Notes under the pieces: model-generated
What the model was told of the DNA's origin: nothing
Databases searched by the model: none
The model's input: the letters and a program-made list of their open reading frames with translations, nothing else
Program-made: the position numbers and the translations under genes
NCBI RefSeq assembly: GCF_900112155.1
Contig: NZ_FOKQ01000036.1
Span: forward strand, 1 to 34,613
Length of the DNA: 34,613 bases
Direction of reading: 5' to 3'
Origin: Hominimerdicola alba
Lineage (GTDB): Bacteria; Bacillota; Clostridia; Oscillospirales; Ruminococcaceae
Part shown: in pieces, positions 8,864-15,980 of the stretch
Layout: the number at the start of each line of letters is the position of its first letter
How positions within the stretch are numbered: the first letter of the stretch is position 1

Positions 8864-9003
8864 TTTTTCTAACTTCCTTTCCACGCCCTTTTCCCTTTGG
8901 CGTGAACTTATTATAGCACATAGTTTTTCATTTGTGGTAACTTTTTTTGTACAGATGAAATTTTGACACGATTTTTGTATACTAGGGAGTTTTTTAGTAC
9001 ACA

Positions 9004-9030
9004 TAAAAAAGCACAGCCGAAGCCGTGCTT
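9004..9030 (-). terminator. Terminator of rsmE with UUCG tetraloop
   Basis: On the minus strand AGCACGGC-TTCG-GCTGTGCT (one G-U pair) is followed by TTTTTT, 24 bases past the rsmE stop. Confidence 0.88.
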
Positions 9031-9053
9031 TCTTTTATCTTATCAGATGATCG

Positions 9054-9779
9054 TCAGATATTCCCGGTAAGGCTCATAACTACCGCGATAGCCGCAAGGG
9101 GAGCAGTCTCACAACGCATGATCCTTGGACCCATGCCGATGACCTTAGCGCCCTCAGCACGGCATTTCTCTACTTCCGCTTCATCGAATCCGCCCTCACT
9201 GCCGATGAATATGCCGATATCACGACAGTCCGCAGATACCGTTTCCGACAGCGGAGCACCGCCCTTTTCGTAGCATATAAGCCCCAGCTCATGCTTACCG
9301 AGACGCTTCGCACATTCCTCCGCCGAGATAAGTTCACCCACAGTAGGCACAATGCTGCGCCCGCACTGCTTTGCGGCTTCAAGAGCTATCTTGTTCAGGC
9401 GCTCCCTCTTTTTGCGGAAACTTTTCTCATCGGGTCGGGATACACACCGTGAAGTCAAAACAGGCACCACTTCAAACGCACCAAGCTCCACTGCTTTCTG
9501 TACAATAAGCTCCAGCTTGTCCGATTTCGGCATCGCCTGATAAAGTGTAACCCTAACCGATGGCTCGCCGCTGCCCTCGCTGACACTCAGCACCGTCAGC
9601 CCGCACTGTTCGTCCGATACCGAATCCAGCCTGCAAGTATAGTCCTTGCCTTCACAGCATACAGTCAGCTCGTCCCCAAGACGCATACGCAGACTTCTCC
9701 CGATGTGCACAGCGTCCGCACCGTTTATGACCGCGTGCTCTCCGTTTATATCCTCTTTGCTCACAAAAAATCTAGGCAT
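9054..9779 (-). CDS. rsmE: 16S rRNA (uracil1498-N3)-methyltransferase
   Basis: RsmE methylates N3 of U1498 in 16S rRNA using S-adenosylmethionine; it belongs to the SPOUT superfamily with a C-terminal trefoil knot. The 241-residue length is normal for the family. Diagnostic segments in order are 'MPRFFV' and 'HIGRSLRMRLGDEL' (N-terminal PUA-like domain), 'YQAMPKSDKLELIVQKAVELGA', 'EAAKQCGR', 'IFIGSEGGFDEAEVE' and the knot motif 'GPRIMRCETAPLAAIAVVM' (usually LGxRILRTETA). The ATG has GGAGG 6 bases upstream. The more common neighbour prmA is not here. Confidence 0.97.
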   Translation of the reverse strand: MPRFFVSKEDINGEHAVINGADAVHIGRSLRMRLGDELTVCCEGKDYTCRLDSVSDEQCGLTVLSVSEGSGEPSVRVTLYQAMPKSDKLELIVQKAVELGAFEVVPVLTSRCVSRPDEKSFRKKRERLNKIALEAAKQCGRSIVPTVGELISAEECAKRLGKHELGLICYEKGGAPLSETVSADCRDIGIFIGSEGGFDEAEVEKCRAEGAKVIGMGPRIMRCETAPLAAIAVVMSLTGNI

Positions 9780-9881
9780 TTTATTCCTCCATCGTGAAAT
9801 AAGTAAAATTTTTACTATCTTTCATGTTTAACACAAATTGTTTTCACAGTACAAACACATTTTGGCAGTATATTATTAACT

Positions 9882-10026
9882 GTCGGATGATTCCGACGGC
9901 TTATGTTTCGGTATGTTGGCTTTTACCCCAAGCCTGCATATATACATAGTTGGCAGATCAATCTGCCGACTTCTCCCCTATAATTTTTTTATTTGTTTTC
10001 ACCCGCAAAATTTGTGGGTGTTTTTT
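9882..10026 (+). ncRNA. Possible structured RNA ending in a plus-strand terminator
   Basis: Both flanking genes are on the minus strand, yet this gap ends in a hairpin CACCCGCA / TGTGGGTG (10000-10007 and 10013-10020) followed by TTTTTT on the plus strand. Further perfect hairpins precede it: GTCGGA-TGAT-TCCGAC (9882-9897) and GGCAGAT-CA-ATCTGCC (9952-9967), with GGCTT / AAGCC between. No open frame with a ribosome site and no good plus-strand promoter were seen. No known RNA family is recognised. Confidence 0.3.
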
Positions 10027-10034
10027 CTTTGCCT

Positions 10035-10787
10035 TTAAGGCTTGCCGATGTACGCAACGGTACTGTTTTCTATCACGATCTCTCCTCCGCAGGCATATTT
10101 ATCAAATATATGCTCCATGTCACGAATATACTCGTTATACCTCTCATCACCCTGCTTCAGCGAATAAGAACCCGACAAGCACCTCGCAGTATATCTCTCC
10201 TTGTCATAAAAAAGCGGATGTGCAAAGGATATACGTTCATAGTTACCGCTAAAGAAACTGACGATGCTCTCATCGTCTTTTTTTATTCCCCCGCCGAAGC
10301 CTCTGAACTCGGGACAGTAGGCTTTGAACAGATCATATAGTTCTCTGTTGATCGCGGCGCTCATATCCCTGATATTCCATACCAGCACAGCTATACCGCC
10401 TGTTTTGAGTATCCTTCTGCATTCAGCCCTGAACCTGTCTGTATCGAACCAGTGGAAAGCCTGCGCCGATGTCACAAAGTCTACCGATCCTGAACCCAGC
10501 GATGTATTCTCCGAATCACCATTCACGCTGTGGTATCCCGCAAATACTCTCAGCTCGTCTTTCGCAGCAAGCCTCATATCATCGTTGGGTTCAACGCAGT
10601 ATACCTCGCTGTCTCTCTCCAGCAAAAGCCGAGCGAATTTCCCTGTGCCCGAACCAACATCAGCTATCACCGAGTTCTTTGAAAAGCCGTATCTGTCATA
10701 CAGCCTGTCTATCAGTTCTGAGGGATAACTCGGTCTGCCTGCTGTATAGTCCTTTGCTCGTCCGTCAAACTTCTTTGAAGTATCCAT
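10035..10787 (-). CDS. Class I SAM-dependent methyltransferase
   Basis: The 250-residue protein has the methyltransferase_11/UbiE-like core: motif I 'VIADVGSGTGKFARLL' (about residues 39-54), acidic 'VYCVEPNDDMR', 'DFVTSAQAFHWFD' and 'RILKTGGIAVLVWN'. The pattern 'FDGRAKDYTAGRPSYP' at the N-terminus and 'AFHWFD' are typical of a widespread Firmicute family of small-molecule methyltransferases; the substrate is not known. The ATG at 10787 was chosen because AAGG precedes it and it lies one base after the stop of the FkbM gene, implying translational coupling. A longer in-frame extension overlaps that gene and is rejected. Confidence 0.9.
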   Translation of the reverse strand: MDTSKKFDGRAKDYTAGRPSYPSELIDRLYDRYGFSKNSVIADVGSGTGKFARLLLERDSEVYCVEPNDDMRLAAKDELRVFAGYHSVNGDSENTSLGSGSVDFVTSAQAFHWFDTDRFRAECRRILKTGGIAVLVWNIRDMSAAINRELYDLFKAYCPEFRGFGGGIKKDDESIVSFFSGNYERISFAHPLFYDKERYTARCLSGSYSLKQGDERYNEYIRDMEHIFDKYACGGEIVIENSTVAYIGKP

Positions 10788-10788
10788 T

Positions 10789-11868
10789 TCAGCCTTCCCT
10801 TTGATCTTTCGGCAAACAGATAAGCTCCGTCTCCCAGGCGGGATAGTAGCTCTCCTGCCGCATAAAAAACGAATATCCGCCGTAAATCTCACTCACCGCC
10901 AGGGGGATGTCGATGTAATCATAGCACCGATGATACAGCGCACAGCACAGCTTCGGGTGATATTTCATGATAGTATTCTCCGAGCCTTTCAGCGCAGGGA
11001 TATCCGCACCCTCAACATCATACTTTATGTAGGTACACTCCCGACCGCCAAGCACACTGTCAAGGCTTCTCGCGGCGATAAGTCCCCTGCCGTCACCGTC
11101 AAGCCGAGCCTGTCTGCCTGCACCGCCGTCGAATCCCATCACCGTATCATGGGACCATGCAGCCGCATTTATAAACTCTATATCATCTATATCAGTACAA
11201 TTTCTTACACACTTCTGAAAATTGCGCTTCTCGGGTTCGAGGGCGTATATTTTTTTGCACCCGCCTGTCGCATTGACAGTCTGCAAAACAGTATCGCCGT
11301 TGTATGCCCCGAGGTCGCAGTATATCTCGCCTTTTTTCAGCCCCAGAAGCGGCGAAGGCTTAGTGCCGTCAGTGAATATCTCTTTCAGATACTCCAGCCT
11401 GCCGGTTATCTTGCTTGCCGTCAGCCCCGTAAATACTTTTCTCGACTGCTCGTCCGCCAGCATACGGTAAACCTTTTTCGCCCGTGAAATATCCTTAAAA
11501 AACTCCGTCTTGTCAAAAGCCCTGTCCCCTGCCACGGGAACATCGGGAGCATACAGCGGGTGCTTTGCGCCGATTTCATCTATCCGCGCCATTATCTCAG
11601 GCAGAGAAGTACCGAAAGCCAGCAGTACCACAAACTCCCCGACTTCCTCTTCCACCTGCGAGAGCCGCTTCACTTCATATCCGCAGAAGCTCTGCCCCCT
11701 GACAAAATCGTCACTTGCGAACACACCATCCGCCCTGATGCCCCTGTCAGCGCACCATTTCAGAACCTTTTCGCCGCCGTTGCCCATACCGTAGATATAC
11801 ACAGGCAGACCGCTCCGCTTTATCTGTGCAGCACATTCGGGCAGTGCCGCAAGCTCCGCAAAGTCCAT
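10789..11868 (-). CDS. FkbM family methyltransferase with N-terminal Rossmann-like domain
   Basis: FkbM-type enzymes O-methylate sugars or polyketides. The 359-residue protein has two parts. Residues about 1-110 contain 'PVYIYGMGNGGEKVLKW', a GxGxxG nucleotide-binding turn as seen in sugar epimerase-like domains. The C-terminal half has the FkbM core: 'GEIYCDLGAYNGDTVLQ', 'IYALEPEKRNF', 'YIKYDVEGADIPALKG'. The start is ATG at 11868, with GAGG 7 bases upstream; an in-frame GTG two codons earlier is too close to the GAGG. The next gene starts one base after its stop. The architecture is common in glycan-modification loci, but no glycosyltransferase is adjacent. Confidence 0.9.
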   Translation of the reverse strand: MDFAELAALPECAAQIKRSGLPVYIYGMGNGGEKVLKWCADRGIRADGVFASDDFVRGQSFCGYEVKRLSQVEEEVGEFVVLLAFGTSLPEIMARIDEIGAKHPLYAPDVPVAGDRAFDKTEFFKDISRAKKVYRMLADEQSRKVFTGLTASKITGRLEYLKEIFTDGTKPSPLLGLKKGEIYCDLGAYNGDTVLQTVNATGGCKKIYALEPEKRNFQKCVRNCTDIDDIEFINAAAWSHDTVMGFDGGAGRQARLDGDGRGLIAARSLDSVLGGRECTYIKYDVEGADIPALKGSENTIMKYHPKLCCALYHRCYDYIDIPLAVSEIYGGYSFFMRQESYYPAWETELICLPKDQREG

Positions 11869-11883
11869 TTTCACACCTCACAT

Positions 11884-11949
11884 AAAAAATGAATAATGAA
11901 TAATCGCTGTCGCCTGTTATTCATTATTCACTATCCATTATTCATTTTT
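11884..11949 (-). terminator. Long AT-rich inverted repeat, probable terminator of the PH-domain gene
   Basis: TGAATAATGAATAA (11890-11903) pairs perfectly with TTATTCATTATTCA (11917-11930) around a 13-base loop; TTTTTT follows on the minus strand. A second partner for the left arm, ATTATTCATTTTT, lies at 11937-11949. The tandem ATTATTCATT units look like a small dispersed intergenic repeat. Confidence 0.6.
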
Positions 11950-11961
11950 ATCCGAGCAGCC

Positions 11962-12360
11962 TTATTCGTCGCCGTCCTCGGGAATGCCGTTCTGGTCAAA
12001 TCCGCCGTAGAGTTCTCTGCCCCTTGTGCGGTACCTGTCGCGGTTCATATCTATATACTGGTCGAGAAGCTTCATTACCTCCCGAGGCTTTTTAACAGAC
12101 TTTATCTCCTTGACGGGAGTATCCACATCACGCACATTCATAACGATAGTGCCGCAGCCTACCATTCTGTCGCCCATAGTTAGCACCAGCTTTTTATCCA
12201 GTACCCTGTAAAGCTCCAGCTCGTCCTCCTGAACGCTGAAAATTCCCGTTCTGGTGATGAACTTGCTATCTGTCAGATAATATCTGGTAAACGACCAGGG
12301 AAGCCCGAGAAATGTACGCTTCTTATCTGTCCATACATAATCAAAAACGTCTTTTTTCAT
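11962..12360 (-). CDS. PH domain-containing protein (YdbS-like, bPH2)
   Basis: The 132-residue protein reads 'FDYVWTDKKRTFLGLPWSFTRYYLTDSKFITRTGIFSVQEDELELYRV', the pattern of bacterial PH (bPH2) domains: a 'YxLTxxRL' strand followed by 'G…E.EiplyrI' and ending in 'TPVKEIKSVKKPREVMKLLDQYI'. There are no membrane helices, unlike classic YdbS, so this is a soluble single-domain version. The start is the ATG at 12360 (GAGG 9 bases upstream); the ATG 15 bases earlier overlaps the ribosome site. It has its own promoter. The function of such proteins is generally unknown. Confidence 0.75.
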   Translation of the reverse strand: MKKDVFDYVWTDKKRTFLGLPWSFTRYYLTDSKFITRTGIFSVQEDELELYRVLDKKLVLTMGDRMVGCGTIVMNVRDVDTPVKEIKSVKKPREVMKLLDQYIDMNRDRYRTRGRELYGGFDQNGIPEDGDE

Positions 12361-12394
12361 AAGGACACACCTCATTCCTTAACATTATATTTAC

Positions 12395-12423
12395 AATATA
12401 CCATATTTACATACTTTTGTCAA
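12395..12423 (-). promoter_or_regulatory. Promoter of the PH-domain gene
   Basis: On the minus strand, TTGACA (12423-12418), 17 bases, TATATT (12400-12395). Confidence 0.75.
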
Positions 12424-12436
12424 TATTAAAACGCTG

Positions 12437-13363
12437 CTATCCACGGGCAACCTCATCATCATATATCACCCATCTGACAGCGTCAGGTGCAACATCGGAA
12501 AGATACTGCCCCGGAACAGTGCAGGTCAGCTGCCACTTGGATACTATATCTTTATTATCGCTGTATTTCCTCTTCATGTATATCGTCAGCTCTCTGTCGG
12601 ATTCAACTGCATGAAGAAATTCATACTCCGCTGCTCCTCCCGAACGGTCGCCGTACAGAAATACCACGTTGGTATTGAATCCGCCATTGTCTTCAAAAGC
12701 CTTCATATCTTTCATGACGTTCTCAAGCCCCAAAATCTCATGATATTTATCACAATAGTTCACAAACTCAGTATACGATGAAAAATACCTCTGATAAGGA
12801 AAGGTGATCGCCGCCGTTGAGGATACCCTGTAATTAGTGCAGGTGACGGGGATATCATGATATCCTTCGTTATTCGAAGCGGGAACTGTATTCAGCAGGA
12901 TATCGCTGAGATAGTATTCCATCTCACGGTTGGTATCATTATATATACAACATACCTCCACAGGGCTGACGACCCTGCTTGTCTCTACAACTTCGTCGCC
13001 GTCCTTCTGTTTAACACTTATTAGCGCCGTGCTGCCCGTACCGCTCTCGGATATCAGCATGACAGAATCCTCACTGCACACCGTTACCTCAGCTTTCTCT
13101 GAAGAATTTACATTTATCAGAAAATCCTTCCACTTAACGCTGTCGGTACTGCCCTTCATCACGCAGCCGTTTTCCTCTGCGATCTCGGAGGTTATCTCTC
13201 CTCCGTCCCAGCTGTAATACAGACCATCTCCCTCATTGTTCCTTCTGCTGAACGAATGATCCGCTTCATCTGAGGATACATCGGAGAAATCGAAAAAAGC
13301 GCAGCCGCCAAACAGAAGTACAGCCATAAGCACCGCCGTCAGCGATAAACTTCTGAATTTCAT
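12437..13363 (-). CDS. Hypothetical lipoprotein
   Basis: Family not recognised. The 308-residue protein starts MKFRSLSLTAVLMAVLLFGGC with a clear lipobox (GGC, Cys about residue 21), so it should be lipid-anchored outside the membrane. The following ~25 residues are an Asp/Ser-rich linker. The rest looks like a beta-rich globular region ('GLYYSWDGGEITSEIAEENGC', 'SVKWKDFLINVN') and a second part from about 'NEGYHDIPVTCTNYRV' to the end. The ATG at 13363 has GGGAGGGG 5 bases upstream; the earlier in-frame ATG lacks a ribosome site. It has its own promoter. Confidence 0.8.
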   Translation of the reverse strand: MKFRSLSLTAVLMAVLLFGGCAFFDFSDVSSDEADHSFSRRNNEGDGLYYSWDGGEITSEIAEENGCVMKGSTDSVKWKDFLINVNSSEKAEVTVCSEDSVMLISESGTGSTALISVKQKDGDEVVETSRVVSPVEVCCIYNDTNREMEYYLSDILLNTVPASNNEGYHDIPVTCTNYRVSSTAAITFPYQRYFSSYTEFVNYCDKYHEILGLENVMKDMKAFEDNGGFNTNVVFLYGDRSGGAAEYEFLHAVESDRELTIYMKRKYSDNKDIVSKWQLTCTVPGQYLSDVAPDAVRWVIYDDEVARG

Positions 13364-13433
13364 GCGCACCCCTCCCCGAATATTCATAGTAAACCACACA
13401 GTTTATATGCCGCTTACTATACATACTCTTTAA

Positions 13434-13462
13434 ATTATATCACACTTACATTCCTTTGTTAA
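13434..13462 (-). promoter_or_regulatory. Promoter of the hypothetical lipoprotein gene
   Basis: On the minus strand, TTAACA (13462-13457), 17 bases, TATAAT (13439-13434). Confidence 0.65.
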
Positions 13463-13558
13463 TACGTGAATTTTATCAAATCTACCCGGCTCATTTTGGT
13501 CATTCTGACTTGCAAAAATATTTCTGAAAAATCCGAAATAATTTTTTTCAAAAAACTA

Positions 13559-13587
13559 TTGACAAATCGAAAAAAATATGCTAAAAT
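13559..13587 (+). promoter_or_regulatory. Promoter of the tRNA-Ser pair
   Basis: TTGACA (13559-13564), exactly 17 bases, TAAAAT (13582-13587), about 30 bases before the first tRNA. Confidence 0.85.
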
Positions 13588-13616
13588 AATTAAGTCGCTA
13601 AGAGATGCGACGCTCT

Positions 13617-13705
13617 GGACAGGTGTCCGAGTGGTTTAAGGAGCCGGTCTTGAAAACCGGTGATACGGCAACGTACCGTGGGTTCGAATCCCACCCTGTC
13701 CGCCA
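13617..13705 (+). tRNA. tRNA-Ser (anticodon UGA)
   Basis: The acceptor stem GGACAGG pairs with CCTGTCC (13695-13701), followed by G73 and a genome-encoded CCA. The anticodon arm is CCGGT-CTTGAAA-ACCGG with anticodon TGA. A long variable arm (TACGGCAACGTACCGT region) and the T-arm GGGTTCGAATCCC are typical of serine tRNAs. Confidence 0.97.
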
Positions 13706-13740
13706 CTTATTTTTTCAAGGCATAGCGCCTATATACTTTT

Positions 13741-13827
13741 GCGGATTTACCCAAGTGGTGAAGGGGCTCCCCTGCTAAGGGAGTAGGTCTCGAAAGGGGC
13801 GCGAGAGTTCAAATCTCTCAATCCGCG
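13741..13827 (+). tRNA. tRNA-Ser (anticodon GCU)
   Basis: The acceptor GCGGATT pairs with AATCCGC (13820-13826), then G73. The anticodon loop contains GCT between CTCCC and GGGAG. It has a class II long variable arm and T-arm GAGAGTTCAAATCTCTC. Unlike the preceding tRNA, no CCA is encoded. A tyrosine integrase lies just downstream in opposite orientation, so this 3' end is a candidate attachment site. Confidence 0.96.
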
Positions 13828-13848
13828 TACAAGCTATATTCCGAAAAG

Positions 13849-13870
13849 CCCCGAAAAATCGGGGTTTTTT
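13849..13870 (+). terminator. Terminator of the tRNA-Ser operon
   Basis: CCCCGA-AAAA-TCGGGG followed by TTTTTT, 21 bases after the second tRNA. Confidence 0.9.
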
Positions 13871-13899
13871 CTTTTATATTCCCGATCTTGCAGCACCTT

Positions 13900-14173
13900 G
13901 TGTGACAGCTTTTCTGTAAGATTTGGCACCATTTTGCCTGTTTTAGCGGTATTCTGCAATCAAAGATCACACAAAAATCACACGCGGATTTTTTTAAGAG
14001 TGACTTGGTGTGTGACTGATTTTTGGATTGATCTTGGCTTAAAAGTCGGATCTGGCTTGAAAGTTGAATATTGGCTTAAAACCGGTTAGAGAGGTGGTTT
14101 TCTGTATTGCCTATTTCAAGCCGGTCACACAGAATCACACAAATCATTCGTGCAAAGTCACACAAGATCACAC
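13900..14173. repeat. Array of TCACAC direct and inverted repeats, probable integrase arm sites
   Basis: TCACAC occurs as three pairs with 10-11 bp periodicity: 13967/13978, 14125/14135 and 14158/14168. Each pair has the form TCACACaa-n-aTCACAC. Reverse-oriented copies (GTGTGA) lie at 13900 and 14010. They fill the gap between the tRNA terminator and the end of the integrase gene. Helical phasing fits arm-type binding sites of a tyrosine recombinase. Confidence 0.6.
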
Positions 14174-14199
14174 GCCCGAAATACTGTTTTACTGTTATT

Positions 14200-15249
14200 T
14201 TACGTCAGCAGAGATCTGCCCGTGTCAAGCGCTCCCGAGAAGAAATCATCTATCTGCTTCTGATATTTTTCCTCCTCAGAGGACAGCGTCTGAACATAGT
14301 GCCTGTACATAGTTGTCGGATTGCTCCAGCCGCCTAAATGCTGAACGTAATCGTCAGGTATCTGCAGCGATTTAAGTGTAGTCGCAAATACCGCACGCAG
14401 ATCGTGGAACTTCATTTCATAACCCTGGGCAGCCATCAGCCTGCGGAATCCTTTGTACAAACAATTGTAGCCAAGTGGTACTATAGGATCGGTATCGCTG
14501 CTGTAAGGCTGTACCATTATCATTTCATACAGTTCCTTCGGAAGACTGACCGTTCGCGTGCTGCCTTCGGTCTTGTTGAAATCATTATGGTGATCCTCTC
14601 CGTCAGAATAAACTACCGATCTCTGGATACTGAGCCACTTTCCGTCCTTTGAGATATCACCGTACTGTAACCCTCTGATCTCGCTGATACGAAGCGAGAG
14701 CCACATCGCCAGCAGACATGCAAGCTCATACTTCGTTCCCTTGATAGTACGAATTATTATCTCGGGCGGAGGAAGGAGCTTTTTCTTTTGCCTGCTTTTC
14801 GTGAAAGTTACACGCTTCTTGAAATTGGTCTCGATCCCTTGAAAAGAAAGTGCCGCCTGCAAAAGGCTCACTGCCTCAGATATGGATTTTCCCGAAAGTC
14901 TCGCCGCATCTACATTGACAGCCAGCTGTACATCGGGTACACTGAGCTCGGTTATCTTCTTGTCCATAATAGCCTGAAGCCTTGTCTCGCTTATCATCTT
15001 ATAAGTCCGTATCGTTATGGGTGAAACAGTATTGGTACGCGATTCTATGTACTGATTGATGGCGCCTGCCACTGTCATCCTATAAACTGCCTGACCTACA
15101 CCGTACCTTGTTATGTAATCCATAGCCATCTTTTCTGAAGCAAATGCGGTATCAGCCGTAAAGCTTTTGGTTATTCTTTTGCCATTGGCATCCTTGCCAA
15201 CAATTACCTGTGTCCTGAATCTTCCCGATGGAAGCTTTTGTGCTTTCAT
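14200..15249 (-). CDS. Tyrosine recombinase / phage-type integrase
   Basis: The 349-residue enzyme should catalyse site-specific integration and excision of a mobile element. The N-terminal ~55 residues form an AP2-like arm-binding region ('PSGRFRTQVIVGKDANGKRITKSFTA'). A SAM-like core-binding domain follows (about 60-150). The catalytic domain has all expected residues: R187 (LSLRISE), K226, H282-x-x-R285 (HDLR), H304 (HLGGW) and nucleophile Y315 (MYRHY). The gene points toward the tRNA-Ser(GCU), with the TCACAC array between. It has its own promoter and a leader hairpin. Only one further element-like gene (small HTH) is nearby, so the element is either degenerate or this is a stand-alone integrase. 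Confidence 0.95.
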   Translation of the reverse strand: MKAQKLPSGRFRTQVIVGKDANGKRITKSFTADTAFASEKMAMDYITRYGVGQAVYRMTVAGAINQYIESRTNTVSPITIRTYKMISETRLQAIMDKKITELSVPDVQLAVNVDAARLSGKSISEAVSLLQAALSFQGIETNFKKRVTFTKSRQKKKLLPPPEIIIRTIKGTKYELACLLAMWLSLRISEIRGLQYGDISKDGKWLSIQRSVVYSDGEDHHNDFNKTEGSTRTVSLPKELYEMIMVQPYSSDTDPIVPLGYNCLYKGFRRLMAAQGYEMKFHDLRAVFATTLKSLQIPDDYVQHLGGWSNPTTMYRHYVQTLSSEEEKYQKQIDDFFSGALDTGRSLLT

Positions 15250-15266
15250 AAATTACCATCCTTTCT

Positions 15267-15301
15267 GCATCGGGAGAACAGAATGTTGTTTGTCCTGATG
15301 C
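15267..15301. promoter_or_regulatory. Inverted repeat in the integrase leader
   Basis: GCATCGGGA (15267-15275) and TCCTGATGC (15293-15301) pair with one G-U. The repeat begins right after the integrase -10 box, so it may be an operator or leader hairpin. Confidence 0.45.
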
Positions 15302-15302
15302 A

Positions 15303-15331
15303 ATTATAACACGTATCCCTCACTCTTTCAA
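15303..15331 (-). promoter_or_regulatory. Promoter of the integrase gene
   Basis: On the minus strand, TTGAAA (15331-15326), 17 bases, TATAAT (15308-15303). Confidence 0.75.
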
Positions 15332-15380
15332 GCTAATTTCTTTCCGAAAGTATGTTCTTTTCGTTACTTTTTCCTGCTTT

Positions 15381-15608
15381 TCAGAAATTTACCAGCACAT
15401 CTATGGTCAGACCCGTTGATGTCATGAAGTTCTCCAGTCGTTCCAGTGAAAGATGACCCGCATCGCTGTCATACTCGCGTAGTGTCCTCACAGACAGCAT
15501 AAGATAGCGTGCCAGTGTCTCATCGTCAACATCATTGATCTTCTGCCAGCACCTTATCTTGCACCATATCCTGCGGTGAAGCGGTATCTTGTTTCCTTTG
15601 TTTCTCAA
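15381..15608 (-). CDS. Small HTH-like protein of the integration module
   Basis: The 75-residue protein has a basic N-terminus and a helical core 'DDETLARYLMLSVRTLREYDSDAGHLSLERLENF' that resembles a Cro/C1-type helix-turn-helix (positions about 28-62), ending in 'TGLTIDVLV'. The start is TTG with GGAGG 8 bases upstream; no in-frame ATG is available. Its position next to an integrase suggests an element regulator or excisionase, which is inference. Confidence 0.55.
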   Translation of the reverse strand: MRNKGNKIPLHRRIWCKIRCWQKINDVDDETLARYLMLSVRTLREYDSDAGHLSLERLENFMTSTGLTIDVLVNF

Positions 15609-15823
15609 TCAGCATTCCTCCGGTTCTATTATTAATATAGTATATCTTTCATATTGATCTATACTTATTTTTACATTGCGATCACTCCCCTTTTCCAGAT
15701 AAAATCTCTCTGCTATACGCCCCATCGGTATGCCATCTGTGCATAAACCCACGCGACAATTGTTATCACATGATAATTAATTAAAAATATTCCTCTATTA
15801 ACTGAAATTATACCTGAATTCCA

Positions 15824-15852
15824 TTGATTTTTATTACAAATTGATGTATAAT
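15824..15852 (+). promoter_or_regulatory. Promoter of the LRR-dockerin gene
   Basis: TTGATT (15824-15829), 17 bases, TATAAT (15847-15852). This gives a leader of about 120 bases. Confidence 0.7.
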
Positions 15853-15866
15853 TTATCTATAGTAAA

Positions 15867-15891
15867 TATTATGTGTAACCCACACATAATA
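15867..15891. promoter_or_regulatory. Palindromic operator candidate at the LRR-dockerin transcription start
   Basis: TATTATGTGT-AACCC-ACACATAATA has perfect 10-bp arms and begins about 8 bases after the predicted start point. This is a typical repressor-site position; a leader hairpin is the alternative. Confidence 0.55.
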
Positions 15892-15980
15892 ACAATTAAT
15901 TTATCGGGTAATTATTTTAATTATACACTTATTTTCGTGACTTGCAGACACAATCGGTAATTTGAGGCGGAGGGATAGTT

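Noticed and set aside
10801-11487. Plus-strand 228-codon open frame
   Set aside because: Antisense shadow of the FkbM methyltransferase gene, which has clear motifs.
13967-14173. Repeated TCACAC units considered as a CRISPR array
   Set aside because: Units are 6 bases, irregularly spaced and partly inverted, with no 25-35 base repeats, regular spacers or cas genes.
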